32,632 bases of DNA from an uncultured Caulobacterales bacterium (GCA_937927825.1 CALFWV010000066.1:1-32632), one strand, 5' to 3'; counted from the first letter of the stretch, positions 18,289 through 27,079 are shown. The notes: generated by a model not told the origin, from the letters alone. Numbers and translations are program-made.

Positions 18289-19458
18289 TTAGATCAGAAA
18301 ATTGTCCAATCGGTCCATTGCGGCCTCTAAATCAGGCATGGCGGCAGCGTAGCTCAAGCGAATATGACCCGATGCGTAAAACGCGCTGCCCGGAACCGTT
18401 GCGACGCCGGTCTCTTCCAGTAGCTTTAACGCAAATCCTGCATCATCATCCGAGACGTCCGATATGTCGGCAAAGGCATAAAACGCACCCGGCGGAAGCA
18501 AACATGACACGCCGGGCATCGCGTTCAGCCTGTCAACAACACGGTCTCTGCGCGCAGCGTAAGTTTCGCGCCACCCGTTCAAAAAACTCTGATCCCCGTT
18601 CAAGGCGGCGACAGCGGCCCACTGACTGACGCTAGCGGGGTTCGACGTCGTCTGGCCCATATATTTTCGCATTGCCGCAATCAACCAATCGGGACCGCCG
18701 CCATAACCGATACGCCAGCCCGTCATGGCATATGCTTTTGACACCCCGTTCATGGTCAAAGTTCGGTCAAACAAATCAGGAGCAACTTGCGCCATGGTTG
18801 CGAAGGTAAACTCCCCATAGACAAGATGCTCATAAATATCATCACACAGAATCAAGACCTGCGGATGAGCGCGAAGAACATCTGCCAAAGCGCGCAATTC
18901 ATCTGCTGAATAAGCCGCGCCTGTTGGGTTGGAGGGAGAGTTAAGCATCACCCATTTGGTTCGGGGCGTCATCGCCGCCGATAGCGCCTCCGGCGTAATT
19001 TTAAAGCCCGTTGCCGCGCCGCAAGGCACAATGATTGGCGTCCCGCCGCAAAGTTTCACCATATCGGGGTAGCTGACCCAACAAGGCGCGGGAATAATGA
19101 CATCATCCCCCGGCCCGACTGTAACTGCCAGTGCATTAAAAATCACAGCTTTTCCGCCCGGCGACACATTAACTTGAGCCGCCGTATAGGTAAGGTCATT
19201 ATCCCGTCGGAACTTCTGAATGATGGCATCTTTCAGAGCCGGAATACCATCGACGGCCGTATAGCGGGTTTCACCGGAATTCATCGCCTCCGTGGCGGCC
19301 AACCGTATGGGCTCAGGCGTTTCAAAATCCGGTTCACCGGCAGATAAAGAAATCACGTCTCGCCCTGCGGCGCGCATTTCGCGCGCGGTTTGGGTTATCG
19401 CCATCGTCGCAGATGTCCCGATACGCGTTATCCGATTTGAAAGCCTTGTGTCAGTCAT
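18289..19458 (-). CDS. aatA: Class I pyridoxal-phosphate aminotransferase, aspartate aminotransferase type
   Basis: Start placed at ATG 19458 (MTDTRLSNRI), giving 389 aa; the track's 9 extra codons are not expected in the family. Motifs in order are LSAGEPDFETPEPIR, the RYTAVDGIPALKDAI segment, SPSNPTGAAYS, CDDIYEHLVYG, the PLP lysine in NGVSKAYAMTGWRIGYGGG and the substrate-carboxylate Arg in IRLSYA. This is the subgroup Ib aspartate (or prephenate) aminotransferase pattern common in alphaproteobacteria. It interconverts aspartate/oxaloacetate with glutamate/2-oxoglutarate in the cytoplasm. It is divergent from the EamA exporter with 45 bp between starts. Confidence 0.92.
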   Translation of the reverse strand: MTDTRLSNRITRIGTSATMAITQTAREMRAAGRDVISLSAGEPDFETPEPIRLAATEAMNSGETRYTAVDGIPALKDAIIQKFRRDNDLTYTAAQVNVSPGGKAVIFNALAVTVGPGDDVIIPAPCWVSYPDMVKLCGGTPIIVPCGAATGFKITPEALSAAMTPRTKWVMLNSPSNPTGAAYSADELRALADVLRAHPQVLILCDDIYEHLVYGEFTFATMAQVAPDLFDRTLTMNGVSKAYAMTGWRIGYGGGPDWLIAAMRKYMGQTTSNPASVSQWAAVAALNGDQSFLNGWRETYAARRDRVVDRLNAMPGVSCLLPPGAFYAFADISDVSDDDAGFALKLLEETGVATVPGSAFYASGHIRLSYAAAMPDLEAAMDRLDNFLI

Positions 19459-19503
19459 GAGATGAGCATAGGCGCGGCGCATCATTTACGAAAGCCTGTA
19501 CTT

Positions 19504-20415
19504 ATGTCCGTACGTGAATTTAGTGTTCTCATGATGATTTGCACCATTTGGGGCCTGCATTTTGTCGTGATGAAGTTTACCGTGGTCGACATGGGCGTCC
19601 CGCCGCTGTTCTATGCGGCGCTTCGCGTGACGCTTCTGGCGCTCATTCTCTTGCCTTTTCTGCGCTGGCATCCAGGCCAAATGAAGGCTGTTCTTATCGG
19701 CGGTTTGGGGTTTGGGGCCTTTAATTACGCTTTTATGTTTCCGGCCATGCAGCTGACGACAGCGAGCGCGGCGGCCGTGACGATTGAATTATATATGCCG
19801 TTTTCTATCCTTCTATCCGTTCTCATTTTGGGAGAACGAATCGGTCCTTGGCGCATCACCGGATCAGCTCTGGCCTTTATCGGCGTTGTCCTGATTGGTC
19901 TGGGAACACCCTCAGAAGCGGCAGGAGAAAGCTTTGCTTTGGGAATCGCATTCATGGCCTGTGCAGCGATGTCGGAAGCGATTGGCGCCATTAGTGTAAA
20001 ATCCGTGAAATCGGTCAACCCTATCCAATTATTGGCTTGGTTCGGGGTGGTTGGGTCCGCTGTCCTTTGGCCGCTCAGTTTCGCTTTGGAAGAGAATCAA
20101 TTATCAGTTTTCGCGCCGGAAACTCGCGTCAATTTTGGTTTGGCGCTCCTATATTCCGTTCTGCTGGTTAGCCTTGTGGCGCACGGGTCTTATTATTGGT
20201 TATTGCAGCGCTTACCCATTCACACGGTCGCACCGTCCGGATTAATGACAACCGTTATTGGGGTCGCGGCTGGTGTGCTGATATTAAAAGAAACGCTTAC
20301 AGCCATCCTCTTGATTGGGGCCGTGATTACGCTCTCCGGAATCTGGATAATTTTATGGCGAAACAGACGCCGGACCCAAGAGCCAGCTCCCGCAAAAGTC
20401 ACGAAAGGTGCATAG
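19504..20415 (+). CDS. EamA-family (DMT superfamily) transporter
   Basis: Start taken at ATG 19504 (MSVREFSVLMM), because ATG 19462 overlaps the 5' end region of the divergent aminotransferase and adds a non-hydrophobic leader. The 303-aa protein shows about ten transmembrane helices in two EamA repeats, beginning with CTIWGLHFVVMKF and the AVTIELYMPFSILLSV segment, and a basic tail after the last helix (WRNRRR). DMT members usually export amino acids or other metabolites across the inner membrane; specificity cannot be read from sequence. The adjacency to an aminotransferase fits amino-acid efflux but is only suggestive. Confidence 0.9.
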   Translation: MSVREFSVLMMICTIWGLHFVVMKFTVVDMGVPPLFYAALRVTLLALILLPFLRWHPGQMKAVLIGGLGFGAFNYAFMFPAMQLTTASAAAVTIELYMPFSILLSVLILGERIGPWRITGSALAFIGVVLIGLGTPSEAAGESFALGIAFMACAAMSEAIGAISVKSVKSVNPIQLLAWFGVVGSAVLWPLSFALEENQLSVFAPETRVNFGLALLYSVLLVSLVAHGSYYWLLQRLPIHTVAPSGLMTTVIGVAAGVLILKETLTAILLIGAVITLSGIWIILWRNRRRTQEPAPAKVTKGA

Positions 20416-20423
20416 AGAGGTCA

Positions 20424-20450
20424 TTATCCGGCCATGGTTGCACCGGATAA
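20424..20450. repeat. Perfect 8-bp inverted repeat downstream of the EamA gene
   Basis: TTATCCGG (20424-20431) and CCGGATAA (20443-20450) pair perfectly around an 11-nt loop, with GGTCA at both flanks in direct orientation. No T run follows, so it is not a standard intrinsic terminator. An operator or an mRNA 3'-end hairpin is possible. Confidence 0.55.
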
Positions 20451-20491
20451 GGTCACTGAAATGCACATGTGGCAAAGAATGAGAAAACGAT

Positions 20492-20581
20492 ATGACAAAC
20501 AATCTAAGATTTGAGAAAACAATATTGATTGGAACTGCGCTCATGGGGTTGTTTCTTTTCATTGCCCAAAGCGCCGGCTAA
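20492..20581 (+). CDS. 29-aa single-pass membrane micro-protein, hypothetical
   Basis: ATG 20492 opens a 29-codon frame, too short for the ORF track: a polar start (MTNNLRFEKT), then a hydrophobic helix (ILIGTALMGLFLFIA) and QSAG at the end. It sits alone between the EamA and TonB-like genes on the same strand. The upstream sequence GAGAAAACGAT gives only a weak ribosome-binding site. The charged start followed by a helix of membrane-spanning length is what a genuine small membrane protein would look like, but chance cannot be excluded. Confidence 0.35.
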   Translation: MTNNLRFEKTILIGTALMGLFLFIAQSAG

Positions 20582-20663
20582 TTTTTCAGGCGCACTGCCT
20601 GACTGAAATTTAAGGGAGTTGTTTTCCCTCTTCACCTTGGCGTCACGCCCGAACCGTCATAGG

Positions 20664-20686
20664 CTTTTCGCTTGAACGGCGAAAAG
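20664..20686 (+). promoter_or_regulatory. Stem-loop immediately before the TonB-like start codon
   Basis: CTTTTCGC (20664-20671) pairs perfectly with GCGAAAAG (20679-20686) around a 7-nt loop, ending 11 nt before GTG 20698. The purine-rich 3' arm is the only Shine-Dalgarno-like sequence available, so the hairpin could mask ribosome binding. Confidence 0.5.
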
Positions 20687-20697
20687 AGTGGCAGAAC

Positions 20698-22365
20698 GTG
20701 CAGCCCACCAAATATAGAGATGCGAGCTTTTCGCCCTATCATGATGAGGATCGTCTTTCAGACTTTCTTGATGATGATGCTCAACGCCTCACCGCCAATG
20801 CCGCCGTCGTATTTTTGGTCCATCTAGGGCTTGTATTGTCCATGTCAGGCAATTTTATTGTGCCGGATCTCAAACCCCCACCCCCGCCGGAGGCCGTCAC
20901 CGTTGAAATTGTGACATTTGAGCCCCAGCCGGAACCTGAAGTCGAAACCGCGCCTGTCATTATCGAAGCTGCGCCCACCGCGCCGCCGCCTGCGCCTGTC
21001 CCAAAACCTCAACCGACTCCGCAACCCCAGCCCGCGCCCACGCCGCCCACGCCAGAGCCAGAACCGCTCCCTGAACCAGAACCGGAGCCGCTACCAGAGC
21101 CTGAACCAGAGCCTGTTCTCACACCACCCCCGCCACCCGAAATTTTAGTTCAGCCTGAGACGGTGGAACCTGAACCATTACCCGAACCGGAGCCTTTGCC
21201 GGAGCCGCTACCCGAGCCTCTTCCGGAACCCGAGCCGACCATTGAGTTTTTCGAGCCCCTACCCGAGCCGGTACCTGAACCCGAACCGATTCCGGAACCC
21301 ATTATCGAATTTTTCGAGCCGATTCCCGAACCTGAACTGGACCCTGAGCCGATTATTGAATTTTTCGAGCCGGACCCGTTAGAGAGTGAGCCTTTGCCTG
21401 AATTGCCCGTGGTTCAGCCAGATGTGCCCCCCACTCCAGGGATTATTGAGGCTGAACCGCTGCCCGAGTTAATCGAGCCGGAACCCTTGCCGCCTGAAAT
21501 AATTTTGGAACCTTTACCTGACATCGTGCCGCAGTCGGCCCCTAGACCCTTGCCCGAAATATTGCCGGAACGTGAGCCCGAACCCCTTCCGGAGCCGGAC
21601 CTTATCATTACGGCGCCGACCATTCTTGCCTCACCGGATGCACCCGAAAGCCGCGAGGAACAGCGTCGCGCGGTACCGCAAGAACAGAGCGACCCCTTCA
21701 TGGATCTTATCAAGCGCGATAATAATTCAAGTTTGGATGACCCTATCATTACCCCGCCGCGCGGCGGGGGCAATCAAGGCCCAATCAGCCAAGGCGGCAG
21801 TATTGCAAGGCCGCCGGGCGGCGGCACACAAATCGGACGTACGAACCCGGGCGCGGGAGGCTGGAGCCTCGGCCCGCAATCTGTAGGGCCCGGAGCGGCC
21901 TATGAGGGCATAAATTTGGATATTCGCTGCCGTGAGGAGGGCCGCACCCATAGTGACTGTCCGGAATATCTTAAAAAATTCAGAGGACGGGATAGAACGG
22001 GGCGCGAGAGTTTTGACGGTATGGCAGGCACGGGAACCGATCGCGGCAACCGGATTACGGACTCTCGTTCGATACCGTCGCGAAGCGAATTGGGCCTGAA
22101 TATTGGCGACCCGTCCGTGAATAGTGGAGGCCCCTCCACAAATGTTTTGGACTTTGGGGATACGAATTTTGATCGGGAGTTTTTAAACAGACCTATAGAG
22201 ACAGAACCGCCCGCGCCCGGATTGCTAGGGATATCCGGAGCCTCTGACTCTAAGGCCCCAACCAATGACTGGCTGTTGCAAACTCCGCCGCTGGCCCCAA
22301 CTGAGGCAGACCCGGATGAGGATGATTCATTGGATTGGATTCTGGACAAATTACCGGAAGAATAG
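20698..22365 (+). CDS. TonB-like envelope protein with long Pro/Glu-rich domain and non-TonB C-terminus
   Basis: The 555-aa product starts with GTG. Residues 1-35 are cytoplasmic and acidic. A single transmembrane helix follows at about 36-56 ([15 protein letters not shown]), then [13 protein letters not shown] as in TonB N-termini. About 270 residues of PEPEP-type repeats follow, with three IEFFEP units. A Gly-rich linker leads to a C-terminal region with two Cys in [20 protein letters not shown] and an acidic end ([16 protein letters not shown]). The canonical TonB C-terminal domain is not visible. A periplasm-spanning link or an energy-transducing-like role is inferred; the function is unknown. 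The repeat region could also act simply as a rigid spacer. Confidence 0.75.
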   Translation: MQPTKYRDASFSPYHDEDRLSDFLDDDAQRLTANAAVVFLVHLGLVLSMSGNFIVPDLKPPPPPEAVTVEIVTFEPQPEPEVETAPVIIEAAPTAPPPAPVPKPQPTPQPQPAPTPPTPEPEPLPEPEPEPLPEPEPEPVLTPPPPPEILVQPETVEPEPLPEPEPLPEPLPEPLPEPEPTIEFFEPLPEPVPEPEPIPEPIIEFFEPIPEPELDPEPIIEFFEPDPLESEPLPELPVVQPDVPPTPGIIEAEPLPELIEPEPLPPEIILEPLPDIVPQSAPRPLPEILPEREPEPLPEPDLIITAPTILASPDAPESREEQRRAVPQEQSDPFMDLIKRDNNSSLDDPIITPPRGGGNQGPISQGGSIARPPGGGTQIGRTNPGAGGWSLGPQSVGPGAAYEGINLDIRCREEGRTHSDCPEYLKKFRGRDRTGRESFDGMAGTGTDRGNRITDSRSIPSRSELGLNIGDPSVNSGGPSTNVLDFGDTNFDREFLNRPIETEPPAPGLLGISGASDSKAPTNDWLLQTPPLAPTEADPDEDDSLDWILDKLPEE

Positions 22366-22386
22366 ACCCCGGAGAGACGAGGACAG

Positions 22387-22902
22387 TTAAGGCTCAACCA
22401 TTTGGGCCAGGCCTTCGGTAGCCCGTACCAAAGCCTGCCGCGTTGCCGCTTTCTGCCGTAAGGACGCCACCCGGCTGAGATAAGGAAATCCCCCCAAATC
22501 CCGTTTGGCCTCAATGAGAAAATTAGCGCCTGTTTCGGCCTCGCTCAACGCCAAAGAAATTTCCTGTTCCCCCAACCTCCCAATCGTTTTCACCAAAACA
22601 AAACGCCCCGGGTCAGTTTGCAAAATTTCCAGAGACCCAAAATTTTCGCCCGCTTGCCAAGCCGCCGTCTGACCGGCTTCCACATCTGCGCCGCCAAAAA
22701 CCCATTCGCTATCAGGGCCGCCGACTCCGGCCCATTCCGGGTAAGAGCGCAGATCAGAAATAATTTCGTAAACGCTCAAGACATCGCTATCCAAAACGAC
22801 GCTCGCATCGACACGCTGTTGGGCCGGCATAAATGCCCCGAGAATACACACGCCAATGAACACGCAAAGTATAAGAGCGATACTGCGGAAAAGCCATTTC
22901 AT
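22387..22902 (-). CDS. SRPBCC (polyketide cyclase/START-like) family protein
   Basis: The 171-aa protein has an N-terminal transmembrane or uncleaved signal helix (SIALILCVFIGVCILGAF) and then an SRPBCC-type lipid- or ligand-binding fold: VLDSDVLSVYEIISDLRSYPEW at the first helix, a central strand region and a long C-terminal helix (QALVRATEGLAQMV). Such domains bind hydrophobic ligands, but the ligand is unknown. AAGG sits 9 nt upstream of the ATG. Its stop lies 21 nt from the TonB-like stop (convergent) and it is divergent from the FMN glutamate-synthase-like gene. Confidence 0.8.
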   Translation of the reverse strand: MKWLFRSIALILCVFIGVCILGAFMPAQQRVDASVVLDSDVLSVYEIISDLRSYPEWAGVGGPDSEWVFGGADVEAGQTAAWQAGENFGSLEILQTDPGRFVLVKTIGRLGEQEISLALSEAETGANFLIEAKRDLGGFPYLSRVASLRQKAATRQALVRATEGLAQMVEP

Positions 22903-22997
22903 GGGTTTACCTTAACCCGTGATGACATGCGGTACCATGAAAAACGGATTGCGACCTCGCAGCAGTCCAGCCATAGGGTAAACAGGGAGAAAGATTT

Positions 22998-24533
22998 ATG
23001 CCGCTTCATTTGATTTTCGCCGACTCCGAGCCATCCATTATGATGGAGTTTGGCGGGCTGGCCATGTCAGGACTGACGCTTTTGGGCTCTCTGTTTTTGT
23101 TTATGGTTGGGCTAGGCGTTCTCGCCGCCGCTATCATGTTTGTGATTGATATCACGCAAACCAAATCCGCTGTTCGCCGGAATTACCCCGTCATCGGCCG
23201 ATTCCGGACTGTCTTCTCCCATCTCGGTGAATTTTTTCGACAGTATTTTTTCGCATTAGATCGAGAAGAGATGCCGTTTAATCGCGCAGAACGTCAATGG
23301 GTAGATCATGTCTGTGAAGATGGTACTGATGTTGTACCATTTGGATCAACAAAAGTCCTCGACCCGGGAACACCTATTTTTGCAAATGGGCTTTTCCCGA
23401 AATTAGAGGATGATTTTCCGCCCAAGCCTGACTTCATCATTGGCCCTCAGACGCGCAGACCTTACGCGCCCGGATCGTTATTTAATATATCCGCCATGAG
23501 TTATGGCAGCCTCTCAAAGCCCGCAATCCAAGCACTCTCACGCGGGGCGGCGCTCTCCAATTGCTATTTAAATACGGGCGAAGGGGGCGTATCTCCCTAT
23601 CACCTCGAAGGCGGATGCGATATCATCTATCAATTGGGCACGGCTAAATTTGGAGCGCGCAATTCCGATGCAACGCTAAATGAAGACAAGCTGCGCAAAG
23701 TGTGTGAAAATCCGCACATTCGCATGATGGAGATTAAGCTGTCTCAAGGGGCGAAACCCGGCAAAGGCGGAATTTTGCCTGCAAAAAAGGTCAATGCTGA
23801 GATTGCGGAAATCAGAGGCATTGAAGAAGGTAAAAGCGCATTATCGCCAAACCGCCATGTTGATGCAGGCACATCAGACGAGTTGCTGGATTTAATTCAT
23901 CAAGTCAGGGAAACGTCAGGCCTGCCCACAGGCATCAAATTATGCGTTGGTCAAGTCAGGCCCATTATTGAACTCTTCCAAGCCATTAAAGCGCGCGGCG
24001 ATGCCTCTGCCCCCGACTATATTGTTGTCGATGGCGGTGACGGGGGAACCGGAGCGGCCCCGCTCCCTCTCATTGATAATACGGGCCTTACGGTCAGAGA
24101 GAGCCTGCCTTTGATTGATGATCTTTTGAGAGAATTTGACCTGCGCGAGCGCGTTAAAATCGTCGCCTCGGGCAAACTCATAACCTCCGCTGATGTAGCT
24201 TGGGCCTTTTGTGCCGGGGCAGACCTGGTCAATAACGCCCGTGGTTTCATGTTCGCACTTGGCTGTATTCAAGCGCTGAAATGCGACAAGAACACCTGTC
24301 CGACGGGAATTACAACGCATAATCCGCGGCTTCAGAAAGGCCTGGACCCTGCCAATAAGGCCGTTCGTGTCCATAATTATATTAAGAATATTATCAAAGA
24401 AGTAGAAATTATCGCCCATGCCTGCGGCGTGGACGAACCTCGAGAGTTACAGCGCGAACATCTGATGATTGTGCAAGCCTCGGGCCGGTCCAAGCCCTTT
24501 GATCAGGTTTGGGACCGCTCTCGATATAGCTGA
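22998..24533 (+). CDS. Membrane-anchored FMN-binding glutamate synthase family protein
   Basis: The 511-aa protein has an N-terminal hydrophobic helix (about residues 22-50) and a glutamate-synthase-type (beta/alpha)8 domain. Motifs seen are MSYGSLSKPAIQALSRGA, NTGEGGVSPYH, LSQGAKPGKGGILPAKKV and the phosphate/FMN loop VDGGDGGTGAAPLP. The Cys-containing LGCIQALKCDKNTCPTGITT resembles the 3Fe-4S region. It lacks the glutaminase domain of GltB, so it is one of the stand-alone homologues of unknown reaction, possibly an ammonia- or partner-dependent oxidoreductase. GGGAG lies 9 nt before the start. It converges on lptB with 5 nt between stops. Confidence 0.88.
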   Translation: MPLHLIFADSEPSIMMEFGGLAMSGLTLLGSLFLFMVGLGVLAAAIMFVIDITQTKSAVRRNYPVIGRFRTVFSHLGEFFRQYFFALDREEMPFNRAERQWVDHVCEDGTDVVPFGSTKVLDPGTPIFANGLFPKLEDDFPPKPDFIIGPQTRRPYAPGSLFNISAMSYGSLSKPAIQALSRGAALSNCYLNTGEGGVSPYHLEGGCDIIYQLGTAKFGARNSDATLNEDKLRKVCENPHIRMMEIKLSQGAKPGKGGILPAKKVNAEIAEIRGIEEGKSALSPNRHVDAGTSDELLDLIHQVRETSGLPTGIKLCVGQVRPIIELFQAIKARGDASAPDYIVVDGGDGGTGAAPLPLIDNTGLTVRESLPLIDDLLREFDLRERVKIVASGKLITSADVAWAFCAGADLVNNARGFMFALGCIQALKCDKNTCPTGITTHNPRLQKGLDPANKAVRVHNYIKNIIKEVEIIAHACGVDEPRELQREHLMIVQASGRSKPFDQVWDRSRYS

Positions 24534-24538
24534 TTGCT

Positions 24539-25306
24539 TTAAGCGTATTTTTCACCGAGATAAACGCGGCGGACATCCGGGTTCGCTCTGATTTCATCTG
24601 GAGTGCCTTCGAATAGCGCTTCACCTTGGAACAGGATGGAGGCGCGGTCGACAATATCCAGTGTTTCGCGGACCCGATGATCCGTGATCAAAATGCCGAT
24701 TCCGCGTTTTTTCAGATAAAGTACGAGTTCAGAAATATCCGCAATGGCAATCGGGTCGATCCCCGTGAACGGCTCATCCAAAAGGATAAAACTAGGACGG
24801 CTGGCCAAGGCGCGGGCGATTTCGACGCGGCGGCGCTCTCCGCCCGATAAAGCCAGAGCCGGAGATTTTCGGATGTGCCCGATATTAAGTTCATCCAGAA
24901 GCGCAGAGACATTATCATCCCATTTACTGCGGTCTTTTTCGGTCAACTGAACAACGGCTTTGATGTTTTCTTCGACCGTCAATCCGCGGAAAATTGATTG
25001 TTCTTGCGGGAGGTAACCAACCCCCAAACGCGCGCGTTGATACATCGGTAGTTTGGTAATATCTTGACCATCCAAAGAGATAGATCCGCGATCTGCCTCA
25101 ATCAGGCCCATAATCATATAGAAACTGGTCGTCTTACCTGCCCCGTTCGGTCCCATCAGCGCGACAACTTCACCGCGCTGCACCGTCAAGGTGATATCTT
25201 TCACGACGACACGGCCGCGGTAAGCTTTACCGATACTATTGGCAGCCAAGCCTGTCGCCGGGGGCGTGATAATCTTTGGCTTTAATCCTGGATCCGCTTC
25301 AGCCAT
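24539..25306 (-). CDS. lptB: LPS export ABC transporter ATP-binding protein LptB
   Basis: The 255-aa protein carries Walker A GPNGAGKTT (residues 52-60), Q-loop YLPQEQSIF, signature LSGGERRRVEIARAL, Walker B/D-loop FILLDEPFTGIDP and H-loop LITDHRV. The FMGL-type LPS-exporter features and the neighbouring lptC and lptA identify it as LptB, which powers lipopolysaccharide extraction from the inner membrane with LptFG. A roughly 20-residue N-terminal extension (AEADPGLKPKIITPPATG) precedes the ABC fold. Its ATG shares one base with the lptA stop (TAATG). The usual downstream rpoN is absent; the glutamate-synthase-like gene converges here instead. Confidence 0.96.
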   Translation of the reverse strand: MAEADPGLKPKIITPPATGLAANSIGKAYRGRVVVKDITLTVQRGEVVALMGPNGAGKTTSFYMIMGLIEADRGSISLDGQDITKLPMYQRARLGVGYLPQEQSIFRGLTVEENIKAVVQLTEKDRSKWDDNVSALLDELNIGHIRKSPALALSGGERRRVEIARALASRPSFILLDEPFTGIDPIAIADISELVLYLKKRGIGILITDHRVRETLDIVDRASILFQGEALFEGTPDEIRANPDVRRVYLGEKYA

Positions 25307-25836
25307 TAGTTTGTGCCTTGCGCCGTATTGGTTGATCGAATGAGAATTGAAACACGCCGCCCTTTACCGCATTTTCGCCCTTCGCAATTACCTGCGACTT
25401 TAGCTTCGCGCGTTTGAAGATTATAATTTAAAACCCTGCCGGTGACGACACTGTCATCTTGCAAAAGTACGACATCACCGGTGACAACAAAACTTTCATC
25501 GGCGCGCGTATAAACACCTTTATCGCCACGCACTTCTTGATCCGGTGTGATATAATAGAAATTTCCGGTCGCGACCATTCGCGTAAATCCGCTGGTTGCA
25601 ATAAGCCCGTTACCGCCGCCTTCGGTGTAAATCTCTACTTTGTCAGCCAAAAGACGGACATCACCCTGACGAATATCTGCTTGCCCGGTCAGGGTGATGA
25701 CGCCGTTCGCGGTAAAGGCGTCATCCGCATTCAGAATCGTCGGCGCGGAGCTATCGGCTGAAAACTGCGCAAATGCCGTTGAAGGCACGGTCAAAAGCGC
25801 GGCAGAGACAAAGAGGGCGGAGAGAAAAGACTTCAT
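25306..25836 (-). CDS. lptA: LPS transport periplasmic protein LptA
   Basis: Start set at ATG 25836 rather than 25917. This places a Sec signal peptide (MKSFLSALFVSAALL, ending AFAQ) at the N-terminus, with AGGA at a workable distance, right after the lptC stop. The 176-aa product carries the OstA/LptA beta-jellyroll (about residues 34-150: TILNADDA, TGQADIRQGDVRLLADKVEIY, VRGDKGVYTRADESFVVTGDV). Its end has two Cys (AGNCEGRKCGKGRR). LptA forms the periplasmic bridge that carries LPS to LptD. The same end pattern recurs in the extra domain of the upstream LptC. ATG 25845 is a second possible start. Confidence 0.92.
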   Translation of the reverse strand: MKSFLSALFVSAALLTVPSTAFAQFSADSSAPTILNADDAFTANGVITLTGQADIRQGDVRLLADKVEIYTEGGGNGLIATSGFTRMVATGNFYYITPDQEVRGDKGVYTRADESFVVTGDVVLLQDDSVVTGRVLNYNLQTREAKVAGNCEGRKCGKGRRVSILIRSTNTAQGTN

Positions 25837-25846
25837 GTGAAACATC

Positions 25847-26989
25847 CTAATTATCAGCGCCTGGCAAAATAATTTGCGTCCGCCCGTTTCCATTACAATC
25901 GCGGCCTTGGCAATCACCTAAGAAGCGAATTCTGCCCGTCTTCGTATTATATGTCATCTTTTCAGACCTAACACGATTTCCGCCGGGTTGAATGACCACC
26001 ACATCGCCCGTAACCGTCATAAGGTTTCTTTCCCGCTCGTAAACGCCCTTGCGGCCCCGAATATCATTTTCGTCCGTCTTATATCTGAAATTTCCGGTCG
26101 CCACGATTTTTCGCACGGCGCCCAACTTTACGCTGCCTGTATCAGACCCGCCATTCTCCCGAATGCGAAAAACATCCATTTGATCAGAGGTGATAACGGC
26201 CCCGTCTTGCACCACGCGCACGCCGCCGCGAAGGTCGGTTTTATCGCCTTGGTAAATGCCCCTGTCGGCCTTCACATTAATGGGACCGTCGCCGCCAAAC
26301 CCAAAGCTGGACCCATCCGAGGCGCTTTGCGGCCTTCGCGTCAAATCTGCCGTCATACCGTCTTTGAAAATGAAGGTCCGATAACCGTCCTCAATCGCGT
26401 AACTTTCGCCAGCCACTTTTCCAAAAGCCCCATTGCAGACAATTGCTTTGTCGCCTTCAATCCGTTTCTCGACATTAAAAATCCGAGCATGCGTTGTATC
26501 ACAACTGTTACCATCATCGGTTTCAAGATAGACATCATTTTCGAGTTCGAGAATTTTATCCATATCATTATAGGAGCCCGCCTTGGCGATTACGGAACTA
26601 TTCGCGGCGCCCTCGTCCCGAATGAAATCCAGTGCCGGGTTCGTCAAAAGCACCGTATTCAAATCGTTTCTCCGGCGAATGGCCGTATCCGCGTTTAGGT
26701 AAAACGGCAGGCCATCACTCGTACGGCCGGAATAGCGGACATTAGACATTTTCACGCTTTCGGTCGGATCACTTACAAACTCCGTACCGCCACGGTCAGA
26801 CAGAAATTGCCAAATTAAGATACCGACAAGCACTGCCGAAAGCCCCATCAAAATATAGCGCAAAGCTTTAATACGCCGCGTATGTGCATGCGCCGCTTCA
26901 AGCGTAAGCGCCCTTTTGGGCTCCCAGAGGCCGAGATCTTCTGATGCACGGCGATCAGAAGCTGTGGATATCGTAGCAGTCGCTGTCAT
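25847..26989 (-). CDS. lptC: LptC fused to an extra LptA/OstA-like domain
   Basis: At 380 aa it is far longer than the usual LptC of about 190-220 aa. Residues 1-40 are cytoplasmic, 41-63 form the membrane anchor, and 64-215 match LptC (VKMSNVRYSGRTSDGLPFYL, ADTAIRRR). Residues about 235-375 form a second domain of OstA/LptA type (INVKADRGIYQGDKTDLRGG, IVATGNFRYKTDENDIRGRK, TVTGDVVVI). It ends in GDCQGRDCNGNG, nearly the same plan as the adjacent LptA (VATGNFYYITPDQEVRGDKG, GNCEGRKCGKG). An intraoperon duplication and fusion is the natural reading. LptC receives LPS from LptBFG; the extra domain may replace the first LptA of the bridge (inference). Confidence 0.9.
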   Translation of the reverse strand: MTATATISTASDRRASEDLGLWEPKRALTLEAAHAHTRRIKALRYILMGLSAVLVGILIWQFLSDRGGTEFVSDPTESVKMSNVRYSGRTSDGLPFYLNADTAIRRRNDLNTVLLTNPALDFIRDEGAANSSVIAKAGSYNDMDKILELENDVYLETDDGNSCDTTHARIFNVEKRIEGDKAIVCNGAFGKVAGESYAIEDGYRTFIFKDGMTADLTRRPQSASDGSSFGFGGDGPINVKADRGIYQGDKTDLRGGVRVVQDGAVITSDQMDVFRIRENGGSDTGSVKLGAVRKIVATGNFRYKTDENDIRGRKGVYERERNLMTVTGDVVVIQPGGNRVRSEKMTYNTKTGRIRFLGDCQGRDCNGNGRTQIILPGADN

Positions 26990-27079
26990 AACGTGGCGTC
27001 TCTATAGCGGGCCGTGAGCCAAGGGGCGACCTATAAAATCCGCGTCTGAAGGTTTCGTAATGCGCCCCGAATGCGCCAT

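Noticed and set aside
20918-21773. Repetitive ORFs and array-like DNA inside the TonB-like gene, considered as a CRISPR-like or other repeat array
   Set aside because: The periodicity comes from Pro-Glu codons. There are no constant repeats with unique spacers, and the alternative frames are low-complexity shadows.
25988-26698. 236-aa plus-strand ORF, the longest antisense frame
   Set aside because: It is wholly antisense to lptC, whose product has clear LptC and OstA motifs.
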